Positions 1 through 6,343 are shown, numbered from the stretch's first letter. The stretch: DNA of 8,576 nucleotides from an uncultured Collinsella sp. (GCA_958448375.1 CAUDDU010000027.1:1-8576); one strand, 5' to 3'. A program made the numbers and translations. The notes: generated by a model from the sequence alone, not told the origin.

Positions 1-461
1 AGCAGCAACTTAGCGCGGGCGTTATCGGGATCTTGCTCGAGCATAGCCTCGTAGCGCTGCTTGACCGCAGGGCCCATCTTGCCCTGGCACATCGCCCAGC
101 CTACAAGCTCGGCATCATTGGCCAAATTTGAAGTCACGCGATCGATAATCTGCCTAAAGTACTCCTCGCTAGCGCCAAAACCGCAGGTGCCAAACAGGAA
201 GACGCGCTTGCCGTGCAAGGCGGAGAGCAACGCCGCGACCGAAGGCGTGCACGCGCCCTTGTCGCACCAAAAACCGACGAGCACCGTGTCGGCCGCGCAG
301 GCGCCCTGCGCCTCGAGCGCAACCTGATCTGCATCCGCATCGTCACTCAACGCCGCGGCGTGGACAAACTCAACGCCCGCAGCCTGCAGAGTGCGCTTGA
401 TCGCACCCGAAACCATCCTGGTATTACCGCTCTTGCTGTTAACCACCAAAGAGCACGTCAT
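1..461 (-). CDS. Flavodoxin-like protein, C-terminus cut by window edge
   Basis: I translated this from the minus strand; 153 codons are visible and the C-terminus runs off position 1. Residues 9-14 (SKSGNT) form the phosphate-binding loop typical of flavodoxins, which bind FMN through a T/S-x-T-G-N-T loop after the first beta strand. FWCDKG (64-69), FGTCGFG (90-96) and CQGKMG (125-130) resemble the flavodoxin-like family that includes BilS-type proteins (similar to Pfam Flavodoxin_3), so a small cytoplasmic electron carrier is likely. Its redox partner and substrate cannot be read from the window. The ATG at 461 is chosen because GAGG lies 10 nt upstream. It is on the same strand as the ABC exporter genes but 127 bp downstream, with its own candidate promoter, so co-transcription is uncertain. 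The family call is fairly secure; a bilirubin reductase role is not implied. Confidence 0.85.
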   Translation of the reverse strand, partial: MTCSLVVNSKSGNTRMVSGAIKRTLQAAGVEFVHAAALSDDADADQVALEAQGACAADTVLVGFWCDKGACTPSVAALLSALHGKRVFLFGTCGFGASEEYFRQIIDRVTSNLANDAELVGWAMCQGKMGPAVKQRYEAMLEQDPDNARAKLL

Positions 462-520
462 AGTCACGTTGCCTCGTATCCCCCAAAACTAAAGCCACTA
501 ATGCAATTTATTAGATGAAT

Positions 521-548
521 ATCTTAGTACTAACGTGACAGATGTAAA
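521..548 (-). promoter_or_regulatory. Candidate promoter of the flavodoxin-like gene
   Basis: On the minus strand, TTTACA (543-548) and TAAGAT (521-526) are 16 bp apart, which fits a sigma-70 type -35/-10 pair and would place the start site near 514, about 50 nt before the ATG. The 10-bp palindrome TTAGTACTAA (524-533) overlaps the -10, and the -35 sits between GACAGA (537-542) and its inverted copy TCTGTC (555-560). These dyads could be operator sites. This is inference from motif shape only. Confidence 0.35.
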
Positions 549-588
549 CCACCGTCTGTCGATTGATTAATTTGCCCCGCGGGCTTGC

Positions 589-2448
589 TCACTGAGCGAA
601 TTGGCTGCGGTAGAGTTCGGCGTAGAAGCCGCCTGCCGCTAGCAGCTCGTCGTGTGTGCCGCGCTCGATAATCTCGCCGTCGCGCATGACCAGAATGCAG
701 TCGGCGTTGCGAATCGTCGACAGGCGGTGCGCCACCACAAAGCTTGTGCGGCCGGCCATAAGCTCGTCGAATGCCGCCTGCACCTGCAGCTCGGTGCGCG
801 TATCGATACTCGAAGTCGCCTCGTCCAGCAGCAGAATCGCCGGATCGGTGAGCATGACGCGTGCGATGCACAGCAGCTGTTTTTGACCCTGGCTAAACGT
901 GCCGCCGTCCTCGCCGATCACCGTATCGTAGCCGCCTGGCAGCTGCACGATAAACTTGTGCGCGTGCGCGCGCTTGGCGGCCTCGACAATCTGCTCGCGC
1001 GTGGCTCCTGGGCAACCGTAAGCGATGTTGTCCGCCACCGTGCCCTCGAACAGCCAGGTATCTTGCAGCACCATACCAAAGGCACGGCGCAGGCTTGCGC
1101 GCGTGTAGTCACGCGAAGACCTGCCATCGACCGTGATGTGGCCGGCATCGAGATCGTAAAACCGCAGCAGCAGGTTGATGAGCGTTGTCTTTCCGCAGCC
1201 CGTGGGGCCAACCAGCGCAAAGCGCATGCCGGGCTTGGCCTCGATGCAGATATCCTGCAGCAGCTTGCGGTCGGGCACATAGCTAAAGTCCACGTGCTCA
1301 AAAGTCACCTCGCCACGCGGGGCAGCAAGTTCCACGGCATCTGGCGCATCGGGCTCCTGCTCGCGGGCATCGAGCAGCGCAAACATACGGCGCGCCGAGG
1401 CGTACGCGGTCTGGATCTGCGTGATGACGTTCGTGACCTCGTTGAACGGCTTGGTGTACTGGTTGGCGTAGGACAGGAAAATCTGCACGCCGCCCACCGT
1501 GAGCGCCGCAGGCACGCCCGTGATCACGCCCACGCAGCCGATCACGGCGACCACGGCATAGATGATGTTGTTGATAAAGCGCGTACCGGGGTTAGAAAGC
1601 GAACCCATAAACTGCGCGCGCTCGCCCGCCGTATAGAGCTCGGCGTTGAGGACGTCGAAGCGCTGCTGAGCGTGCGGGCCGTAGGCGAAGGCGTCCACGA
1701 GCTTTTGCTCACCCACATACTCCTCGATATGACCGCCGAGTTGGCCCTGGATGCGCTGTTGAGCAGTGAAGCTCTTATTGGAAAGCTTGGCGATGGCACC
1801 GGCCGCAAAGATGGAAAGCGGCGTGACGAGCACCACCACGAGCGTCATGGTCAGGTTAATGGAGAGCATAAACGCGAGCGTGCCAACGATGGTGATAACG
1901 CCGGTGAAAAGCTGGGTAAAGCCCTGCAGCAGACCGTCGCCCACCTGATCGACGTCGTTGACCACGCGGCTCATAAGGTCGCCGTGGGCATGGCTGTCGA
2001 TAAAGCTGAGCGGCATGCGGCTGAGCTTATCGCTCGCCTCCACGCGCATGTCGCGCACCGTTTCGTAGGACAAACGGTTGACGCAGTAGCCCTGCAGCCA
2101 CTGGAAGGCCGCCGCGCCCACCACGACAATCGCGAGCTTGGTAACGAGCGGCAGCAGCGCGTCAAAGTCCACCTGCCCGGCGGCGACGATCAGGTCGATG
2201 CCCTCGCCGATGAGGATGGGCGTATAGAGTTGCAAGATCACCGAGATGGCGGCGCTCACAAACGACGCCGTAAACGAGACGCGGTGCGGACGGACGTAGC
2301 CCAGTAGGCGGCAAGTTACCGCGCCCACGGGATAGCGCTCGGGGTCGCCGGGCTGACGCGGGCCGTCACCCAAGTCGCTGAGGTTATCGTTGCCGGACAC
2401 GTTGGCCGTCATCGTGGCGACCGAACCGGAAGAAGTATACGGATTCAT
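589..2448 (-). CDS. ABC exporter half-transporter, canonical ATPase subunit
   Basis: This 619-residue protein is a type-IV (MsbA/MDR-like) ABC exporter half: an N-terminal extension of about 45 residues, six membrane helices between roughly 58 and 340, then a nucleotide-binding domain. The ATPase motifs are Walker A GPTGCGKT (414-421), Q-loop Gln462, signature FSQGQ (518-522), Walker B ILLLDE (538-543, catalytic Glu543) and switch His574, so its own ATP site is catalytically competent. The signature has Gln for the first Gly of LSGGQ; in a heterodimer this motif would complete the partner's degenerate site, as in TM287/288-type exporters. The ATG directly follows the TAA stop of the upstream gene, and AAAGGAGG about 9 nt before it is a near-ideal ribosome binding site, so the two genes are translationally coupled. 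The substrate is unknown; multidrug, lipid or peptide export are all possible. Confidence 0.93.
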   Translation of the reverse strand: MNPYTSSGSVATMTANVSGNDNLSDLGDGPRQPGDPERYPVGAVTCRLLGYVRPHRVSFTASFVSAAISVILQLYTPILIGEGIDLIVAAGQVDFDALLPLVTKLAIVVVGAAAFQWLQGYCVNRLSYETVRDMRVEASDKLSRMPLSFIDSHAHGDLMSRVVNDVDQVGDGLLQGFTQLFTGVITIVGTLAFMLSINLTMTLVVVLVTPLSIFAAGAIAKLSNKSFTAQQRIQGQLGGHIEEYVGEQKLVDAFAYGPHAQQRFDVLNAELYTAGERAQFMGSLSNPGTRFINNIIYAVVAVIGCVGVITGVPAALTVGGVQIFLSYANQYTKPFNEVTNVITQIQTAYASARRMFALLDAREQEPDAPDAVELAAPRGEVTFEHVDFSYVPDRKLLQDICIEAKPGMRFALVGPTGCGKTTLINLLLRFYDLDAGHITVDGRSSRDYTRASLRRAFGMVLQDTWLFEGTVADNIAYGCPGATREQIVEAAKRAHAHKFIVQLPGGYDTVIGEDGGTFSQGQKQLLCIARVMLTDPAILLLDEATSSIDTRTELQVQAAFDELMAGRTSFVVAHRLSTIRNADCILVMRDGEIIERGTHDELLAAGGFYAELYRSQFAQ

Positions 2449-4329
2449 TTAGCAGCCCTCCTTTGCGCAGACGGATGCGGGGGCGCACGCGGCGCCTGGG
2501 ACGGGCGCGGGACTTGGAGCGGGCGCGGGCGCCGCACTCCCCTGCTGGCCCTCGAGCTCCTCGCGGCGAAGCTGCGACTGGCAGATCTCTCGGTAGAGTT
2601 GGCAGGTCGTGTACAGCTCATCGTGCGTGCCCAGGCCCGCAACCGAACCGTGGTCGAGTACGCAGATCATGTCGGCGTCGCGCACGGTCGAGACGCGCTG
2701 GCTCACGATGACGGTCGTCAGCGGCAGCCCGCCCTCGGCGGCACCACGCACGCTGCGCTCGCGAATGGCATGGCGAAGCGCCGCGTCGGTCTTAAAATCG
2801 AGCGCCGAGGCGGAGTCGTCCATGATCAATATCTGAGGCGAACCCACCAAGGCGCGCGCGATAGTCAGACGCTGACGTTGGCCACCGCTAAAGTTCTTGC
2901 CGCCCGCCTCGACCGGGGCATCTAAGCCCTGGGGCTTGTTGCGCACGAACTCGCTGGCCTGCGCCATATCGAGCGCCGCCCAGAGCTCCTCATCGGTTGC
3001 CGACTCGTCGCGCCAGGTCAGGTTGCTGCGGATCGTGCCGCTCACGAGCGACGCGCGCTGCGGTACGGTCGCGACCACATGGCGCAGCTGATCGAGCGGC
3101 CAGGCGCGCACGTCGGCACCCATTACGCTCACGCTGCCGACGCCCGTGTCGTACAGGCGCGGGATGAGCGAGACGAGCGTCGACTTACCGCTGCCCGTGC
3201 CGCCGATAATGCCGAGCGTTTTGCCCAGCGGCAGCTCCAGGGTCACGTCATTGACAGCGTTGGCGGCGCCCGCGCCAAAGGAGAAGCTCGCATGGCTCAA
3301 GCTCAGCGCGGGGACCGGAACGGCGTTGCCCATCGCGCTCGGCTCGGGCAGCGCGACCGGCTGGTTGCCCTCGTCGGTGATGCTCGGCTCGCAGTTGAGC
3401 ACCTCGTTGATACGCGACGCGCTCGCGCTCGCCTTGGTAAAGACCACGACCAGGTTGGCGACATACACGATGGAGGTCAGGGTCTGCGTCATGTAGTTCA
3501 CAAACGCCATGACCTGGCCCTGCGTGAGCTCGCCCACGTTGACCTGGATGCCACCCACCCACAGGATGGCGCACACGCCCAGATTCATCACCAAAAACGT
3601 GACGGGGTTAAGGACCGACGAGAGCTTGCCCACCGCGATGGCGGTATAAGCCTGGTCATCGGCGGCTTGGGCAAAGCGCTCACGCTCGTGATCTTCGCGC
3701 ACAAAGGCGCGAACCACGCGGGCGCCCGAAAGCCCCTCACGGCAAATGAGCGCAATGCGGTCGAGCTTTGCCTGCAGCTGCTTGTAATACGGAATGCAGC
3801 GCGCCATAACAAACCAAAACACCAAGCCGATGGCGGGCGTGCAAATCAAAAAGATCACGCCGAGCTTAAGGTCGATGGCGAGGGCCGCGCACATAGAACC
3901 CACTGCTAGGAAGGGCCAGCGGATGAGCATGCGCACACCGAGCGCCACAGCGAGCTGCACCTGGTTGACATCGTTGGTGATACGCGTGATGAGCGACGGC
4001 GTGCCAAAGCGGTCGAGTTCGGCATAGCTCAGCTTGTTGATGTGCTTGTAGAGCGCGCCGCGAATGTCGGTGCCCATGCCCTGCGATGTCAGCGCCGCCA
4101 TCTTTTGGCAGACGAGCGTAAACGAGATGCCGATCACGGCCATGGCGGCAAGTAGCATGCCGTAGTGGACGACAGCGTTCACATCGCGTGCGCCGATGCC
4201 CTTATCGATCATCTGGGCAATCACCAGCGGCGTCAGCAGGTCAAAGATCACTTCGATCAGCTTGCACGCAGGACCAATCACCATATACCGGCGAAACTTA
4301 CCACCAAAACGCCTGAGCAGCTCAATCAT
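2449..4329 (-). CDS. ABC exporter half-transporter, degenerate ATPase subunit
   Basis: This is the other half of the exporter, 626 residues from the ATG at 4329. That start is preferred over an in-frame TTG at 4362 because AGGGAG sits 9 nt before the ATG, nothing similar precedes the TTG, and the resulting N-terminus (MIELLRRFGGKFRRY) matches related half-transporters. Six membrane helices lie at about 15-42, 53-79, 130-153, 156-178, 240-260 and 271-300. The ATPase domain has Walker A GGTGSGKST (376-384), Q-loop Gln424 and a canonical signature FSGGQ (480-484). Walker B ends MDD, so Asp505 replaces the catalytic Glu, and Gln544 replaces the switch His. Such a site is expected to bind ATP but hydrolyse it poorly, as in the degenerate halves of TM287/288 or BmrCD-like exporters. 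The last ~30 residues are an Ala/Pro-rich tail with four Cys, and its final codons carry the ribosome binding site of the next gene. Confidence 0.93.
   Translation of the reverse strand: MIELLRRFGGKFRRYMVIGPACKLIEVIFDLLTPLVIAQMIDKGIGARDVNAVVHYGMLLAAMAVIGISFTLVCQKMAALTSQGMGTDIRGALYKHINKLSYAELDRFGTPSLITRITNDVNQVQLAVALGVRMLIRWPFLAVGSMCAALAIDLKLGVIFLICTPAIGLVFWFVMARCIPYYKQLQAKLDRIALICREGLSGARVVRAFVREDHERERFAQAADDQAYTAIAVGKLSSVLNPVTFLVMNLGVCAILWVGGIQVNVGELTQGQVMAFVNYMTQTLTSIVYVANLVVVFTKASASASRINEVLNCEPSITDEGNQPVALPEPSAMGNAVPVPALSLSHASFSFGAGAANAVNDVTLELPLGKTLGIIGGTGSGKSTLVSLIPRLYDTGVGSVSVMGADVRAWPLDQLRHVVATVPQRASLVSGTIRSNLTWRDESATDEELWAALDMAQASEFVRNKPQGLDAPVEAGGKNFSGGQRQRLTIARALVGSPQILIMDDSASALDFKTDAALRHAIRERSVRGAAEGGLPLTTVIVSQRVSTVRDADMICVLDHGSVAGLGTHDELYTTCQLYREICQSQLRREELEGQQGSAAPAPAPSPAPVPGAACAPASVCAKEGC
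2452..2464 (-). promoter_or_regulatory. Ribosome binding site for the canonical ABC subunit, inside the upstream coding sequence
   Basis: On the minus strand AAAGGAGGG overlaps the final Lys-Glu-Gly codons of the degenerate subunit, just before Cys, TAA and the adjoining ATG. Because TAA and ATG touch with no gap, ribosomes finishing the first subunit are positioned to start the second, which would help make the two subunits in equal amounts. The equal-stoichiometry reading is inference. Confidence 0.8.
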
Positions 4330-4342
4330 GTATAGGCGCTCC

Positions 4343-4402
4343 CTATCATCATTCACACTCAATTCGAATCATGATAGTACGGTGAGCCCAAAAGAAGCGT
4401 AA
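4343..4402 (-). promoter_or_regulatory. Candidate promoter and operator-like dyad of the ABC exporter operon
   Basis: On the minus strand a weak -35 (TTTACG) lies 18 bp before TACTAT, which serves as a plausible -10 about 45 bp upstream of the ATG. An 11-bp inverted repeat with one mismatch (CTATCATGATT at 4377-4367 and AATGATGATAG at 4353-4343, 13-nt spacer) begins inside the -10 and ends against the AGGGAG ribosome binding site. Its placement suggests a binding site for a repressor such as a TetR or MarR family protein, but no regulator gene adjoins it. Confidence 0.4.
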
Positions 4403-4478
4403 ACAACTCGTCATTTCTAATGGGATTCGGTTTCCAAAGAAGCGGAGAGGCGCGCACCCAGCCAGTGTCGGGTCGACC

Positions 4479-4509
4479 ACTTGGTATACTTGCATTAGTG
4501 CTACCAAGT
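4479..4509 (+). promoter_or_regulatory. Extended -10 promoter and inverted repeat of the surface-protein gene
   Basis: TGGTATACT (4482-4490) is an extended -10 element; no convincing -35 is visible. The start site would fall near 4497, giving a leader of about 45 nt. The -10 overlaps the left arm of a perfect 8-bp inverted repeat, ACTTGGTA (4479-4486) and TACCAAGT (4502-4509), separated by 15 nt, which could be an operator covering -10 to about +12. Confidence 0.4.
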
Positions 4510-4540
4510 TAGTCGCCGACCCTTGAAATGAGGTGCCGAG

Positions 4541-5719
4541 ATGAACGACATTCTCGCAAGAAGAGCAAGACGAGCAACTGCGGGCATCGCCCTTTCCGCG
4601 GCACTTGTCGCGGGAATCGCCCCCGCAACGGCGATAGCGGCAGAAACCAGCTCCCCCACCGCTGCAGTTGCCTTGCAGACGGAAGATGCGGCCGCCGCAA
4701 AAGAAAAAGCGTATGCAGCCATGCAGGAAGCGCTCAAAAACCTCGAGGCCGCAAAAGACGCCGCAAGTCCCGAGAAACTTGCGGAAATCGATGATGACAT
4801 TGCCGCTTCTCAAGAGCTCTACGACAAGATGATGGCGGAAGCCGCCAAATCTAGTGAACCCCTTCCCGCCATGCGAGCGAACGTCGCTGCAGCCCAAGCC
4901 GATTACGACAAGGCCAGCAACCGGGTAAGCGAGCTTAAAGCAAAAGTAGAAAAGGCGCTCGCCGACAGGGATTACGAAACTGTTTTGCAGTTGCGTATGG
5001 AGGTCAAAATGGCGGATTCGGAAAGAGAATCTTGTGGATATAAGCTTGACCACCACCGACGTACGCTCGAAAGTCAGGAAGAGCAGGTTAAGATTTTCGA
5101 AGATGGAGCGGAGAAAGCAAAGGCCAACATCGACGCATGCACAGCCAAGCGAAATGCGCTCCTCAGCGATTTGAATAAGGCGCAAGCGGCCTATGACGAC
5201 GCCTGCAAGGCATACGAAGAGGCAAAAGCCGCGGCAGACAAGGCCACCTCGCCCGAGGTAACGCAACCGACCGAGACAACGCCTCCCTCCGGCTCGACGC
5301 AACCGGCCGAGACGACACAGCCCGCCAGCTCACCCTCGACCGGCAAAGACACCCTACCAAGCTCCACCAAGCAGGCGAACTCGAGCAGCGGCAAGCAAGC
5401 AGATACGACCGCCGGCAAGCTCGCGAACACGGGCGATTCCTGCGAGCGCAATAGCACTCGCAGGAATCGCCGCCATGGGACTCGGAATAACCGCCACAGC
5501 CACACGCCGCATCAAGAACTCAAAATAGCCGACAGAGCATTCTGCCTTCACCAATTCACAAGCCCAGAGACAAAAAGAGGCCCGTTTCCCCACCTAAGGA
5601 AACGGGCCTCTTTAACTGCAAAAATTCAAGCAACAGCACCGCCGCCTCTTGAACCACGTAGCCATCAATGCCCAGACAACGCCAGCAAGCCGCATTCCGC
5701 AAGGGATAGATTAAATTAG
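4541..5719 (+). CDS. Secreted coiled-coil surface protein with LANTG sorting motif, frameshifted before its membrane anchor
   Basis: The reading frame gives 392 residues, but only the first 299 look genuine. Residues 1-34 are a signal peptide: Arg-rich N-terminus, hydrophobic core, probable cleavage after AIAA. About 50-235 is a highly charged Ala/Lys/Glu-rich region of likely long helices (coiled coil). About 236-292 is a Thr/Pro/Ser-rich wall-spanning stretch with two copies of TQP(T/A)ETT. Residues 294-299, LANTGD, are an LPXTG-like sortase signal. Here the frame breaks: a single extra base near 5438 removes the expected hydrophobic anchor and basic tail, both intact in the +1 frame up to a TAG at 5526-5528, giving an ancestral length near 328. 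The remaining 93 residues of the current frame are low-complexity, Arg/His-rich and read straight through the terminator. GAGG 7-8 nt before the ATG supports the start. No enzymatic domain is seen; an adhesin or structural wall protein is possible. As it stands the product would probably be secreted but not anchored. Confidence 0.8.
   Translation: MNDILARRARRATAGIALSAALVAGIAPATAIAAETSSPTAAVALQTEDAAAAKEKAYAAMQEALKNLEAAKDAASPEKLAEIDDDIAASQELYDKMMAEAAKSSEPLPAMRANVAAAQADYDKASNRVSELKAKVEKALADRDYETVLQLRMEVKMADSERESCGYKLDHHRRTLESQEEQVKIFEDGAEKAKANIDACTAKRNALLSDLNKAQAAYDDACKAYEEAKAAADKATSPEVTQPTETTPPSGSTQPAETTQPASSPSTGKDTLPSSTKQANSSSGKQADTTAGKLANTGDSCERNSTRRNRRHGTRNNRHSHTPHQELKIADRAFCLHQFTSPETKRGPFPHLRKRASLTAKIQATAPPPLEPRSHQCPDNASKPHSARDRLN
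5432..5471. repeat. Perfect 15-bp inverted repeat at the frameshift point
   Basis: GGCGATTCCTGCGAG (5432-5446) and its exact reverse complement (5457-5471) flank a 10-nt loop. The left arm encodes the end of LANTGD and contains the extra T (5437-5438). Removing one T restores the sorting-signal frame and turns the perfect repeat into one with a single unpaired base. Confidence 0.95.
5439..5528 (+). other. Out-of-frame sortase membrane anchor and charged tail
   Basis: Read one base ahead of the main frame, 29 codons give PASAIALAGIAAMGLG, then ITATA, then the basic tail TRRIKNSK and a TAG stop. A hydrophobic segment followed by Arg/Lys is exactly what follows an LPXTG-type motif in wall-anchored proteins, and GDPA is a common join. 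This is strong evidence that the ancestral gene ended here. Confidence 0.9.
5574..5613 (+). terminator. Strong hairpin terminator after the surface-protein gene
   Basis: A perfect 16-bp stem (5574-5589 with 5598-5613, core GAGGCCCGTTTCC) has an 8-nt loop and starts 45 bp after the ancestral stop at 5528. The plus-strand T-run is short (TTT), while the minus strand has five T (5572-5576), so it may act in both directions. The frameshifted reading frame translates through it, which argues against that tail being functional. Confidence 0.88.
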
Positions 5720-5740
5720 ATAAACGCGCCCTTACGGGTG
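5620..5740. other. Intergenic stretch with no recognised feature
   Basis: Between the terminator and the first palindromic element I see no credible gene, RNA or strong repeat. The only frame open here is the frameshifted tail of the surface protein, which ends at 5719. Confidence 0.5.
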
Positions 5741-5741
5741 A

Positions 5742-5868
5742 TTTTTGGACGACGGGGGCCGGCCGGCGGCGAGGTGTTTAGTAGTCGAGCGATCCCGCAG
5801 GCGAAGCCGAGGACCAGCGAGACACCAAATACCTCGCCGCCGGCCGGGCCGTGTCGCGGCACCAAAAA
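5742..5868. repeat. Large GC-rich palindromic element next to the SRP RNA gene
   Basis: Arms 5756-5779 and 5827-5850 pair over 24 positions with one mismatch and one G-T pair; the core is GGCCGGCGGCGAGGT. The 47-nt interior can fold further around GGC-GAA-GCC. Outer TTTTTGG (5742-5748) and CCAAAAA (5862-5868) are also inverted copies, so the whole unit of about 127 bp is near-symmetric. It resembles REP/BIME or small MITE-like intergenic elements. Its right edge coincides with the T-run ending the SRP RNA. Confidence 0.75.
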
Positions 5869-5987
5869 GCGCCCGTGCGCTCGATGGATTCGGATGCCCG
5901 ACAGAGGCTCCTTATGGCTGCTTCCTTCCGGACCTGACCAGATTCGGAACATGTCGTCATCCGAACCCATCGAACGCGCTAGGCGCT
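5866..5987 (-). ncRNA. ffs: Signal recognition particle RNA, small bacterial 4.5S type
   Basis: The minus strand contains the conserved SRP domain IV core GTCCGGAAGGAAGCAGC (about 5917-5933) with its GGAA tetraloop, the site bound by the Ffh protein. The ends pair in one long stem (5958-5979 with 5877-5896), extended by AGCGCC (5987-5982) with GGGCGC (5874-5869), followed by five T, which doubles as the terminator. The predicted start near 5987 agrees with the upstream promoter. The length of about 120 nt and the lack of room for an Alu domain indicate the short form. The RNA targets membrane and secreted proteins to the Sec system. Confidence 0.93.
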
Positions 5988-5993
5988 CGGTAT

Positions 5994-6022
5994 ATCTTAC
6001 CTGCTCCCGCCCGCCAGAGCAA
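5994..6022 (-). promoter_or_regulatory. Promoter of the SRP RNA gene
   Basis: On the minus strand TTGCTC (6017-6022) and TAAGAT (5994-5999) are separated by exactly 17 bp, a good sigma-70-like promoter. Counting about 7 nt from the -10 gives a start at 5987, which is where the SRP RNA terminal stem begins. Confidence 0.7.
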
Positions 6023-6030
6023 GGTAGCTA

Positions 6031-6115
6031 ATTTGGGACGGAGCTTTTTTGACTACTTTTGCAGCCCGATTGCCAGAGCAGCCAATGAGTAGTCAAAATA
6101 GTCCCATCCCAAAAT
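6031..6115. repeat. Palindromic element with nested arms, upstream of the SRP RNA promoter
   Basis: The inner arms TTTTGACTACT (6047-6057) and AGTAGTCAAAA (6088-6098) are perfect 11-bp inverted copies. The outer arms TTTGGGACGG (6032-6041) and CCATCCCAAA (6104-6113) pair with one mismatch, across symmetric 5-nt gaps. The whole 85-bp unit is one hairpin. No reading frame explains it. Confidence 0.75.
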
Positions 6116-6148
6116 GACCGGCTTGGTGCCGCACCACAGAAAGGACCT

Positions 6149-6276
6149 ATCTACTACGTTTAGGCCGCAAGGGTCAACCATAGCCGGCTTTTTCGAAAAT
6201 CGGCAAGCTTTCTACCTGCGGTTTTGTTTTTGCAAATTCCGGGATGGTCGAGGGTGGCCGGTTTAACGTAGTAGAT
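6149..6276. repeat. Palindromic element with 12-bp terminal inverted repeats
   Basis: ATCTACTACGTT (6149-6160) and AACGTAGTAGAT (6265-6276) are exact inverted copies bounding 128 bp. The interior next to each arm is weakly complementary (for example AACCATAGCCGG against CCGGGATGGT), suggesting an older longer hairpin that has decayed. The size and symmetric ends fit a small non-coding MITE-like element, but I see no clear target-site duplication. Confidence 0.7.
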
Positions 6277-6343
6277 GGCCGCATTTCGTGGCAAACGGTC
6301 CGACCAAAGACCCAAGGCAGCCAACCTCGAATGGCCATTCTCG

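Noticed and set aside
571..588. Terminator after the ABC operon (GCCCGCGGGGC)
   Set aside because: The stem has no proper loop and no T-run follows, so termination here is not supported.
652..2307. A 551-codon open frame on the plus strand opposite the ABC exporter gene
   Set aside because: It is the antisense shadow of a well-supported ABC gene in GC-rich DNA, His/Arg/Ala-rich with no recognisable domain.
4330..4362. TTG start extending the degenerate ABC subunit by 11 residues
   Set aside because: No ribosome binding site precedes it, and the ATG at 4329 has AGGGAG at good spacing.
5432..5471. Programmed +1 ribosomal frameshifting stimulated by the hairpin
   Set aside because: No slippery sequence is visible and the hairpin includes the shift site instead of lying downstream of it; a mutation explains the data better.
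5716..5970. An 84-codon minus-strand open frame
   Set aside because: It runs through the SRP RNA core and the adjacent palindrome, so it is a chance frame over non-coding DNA.
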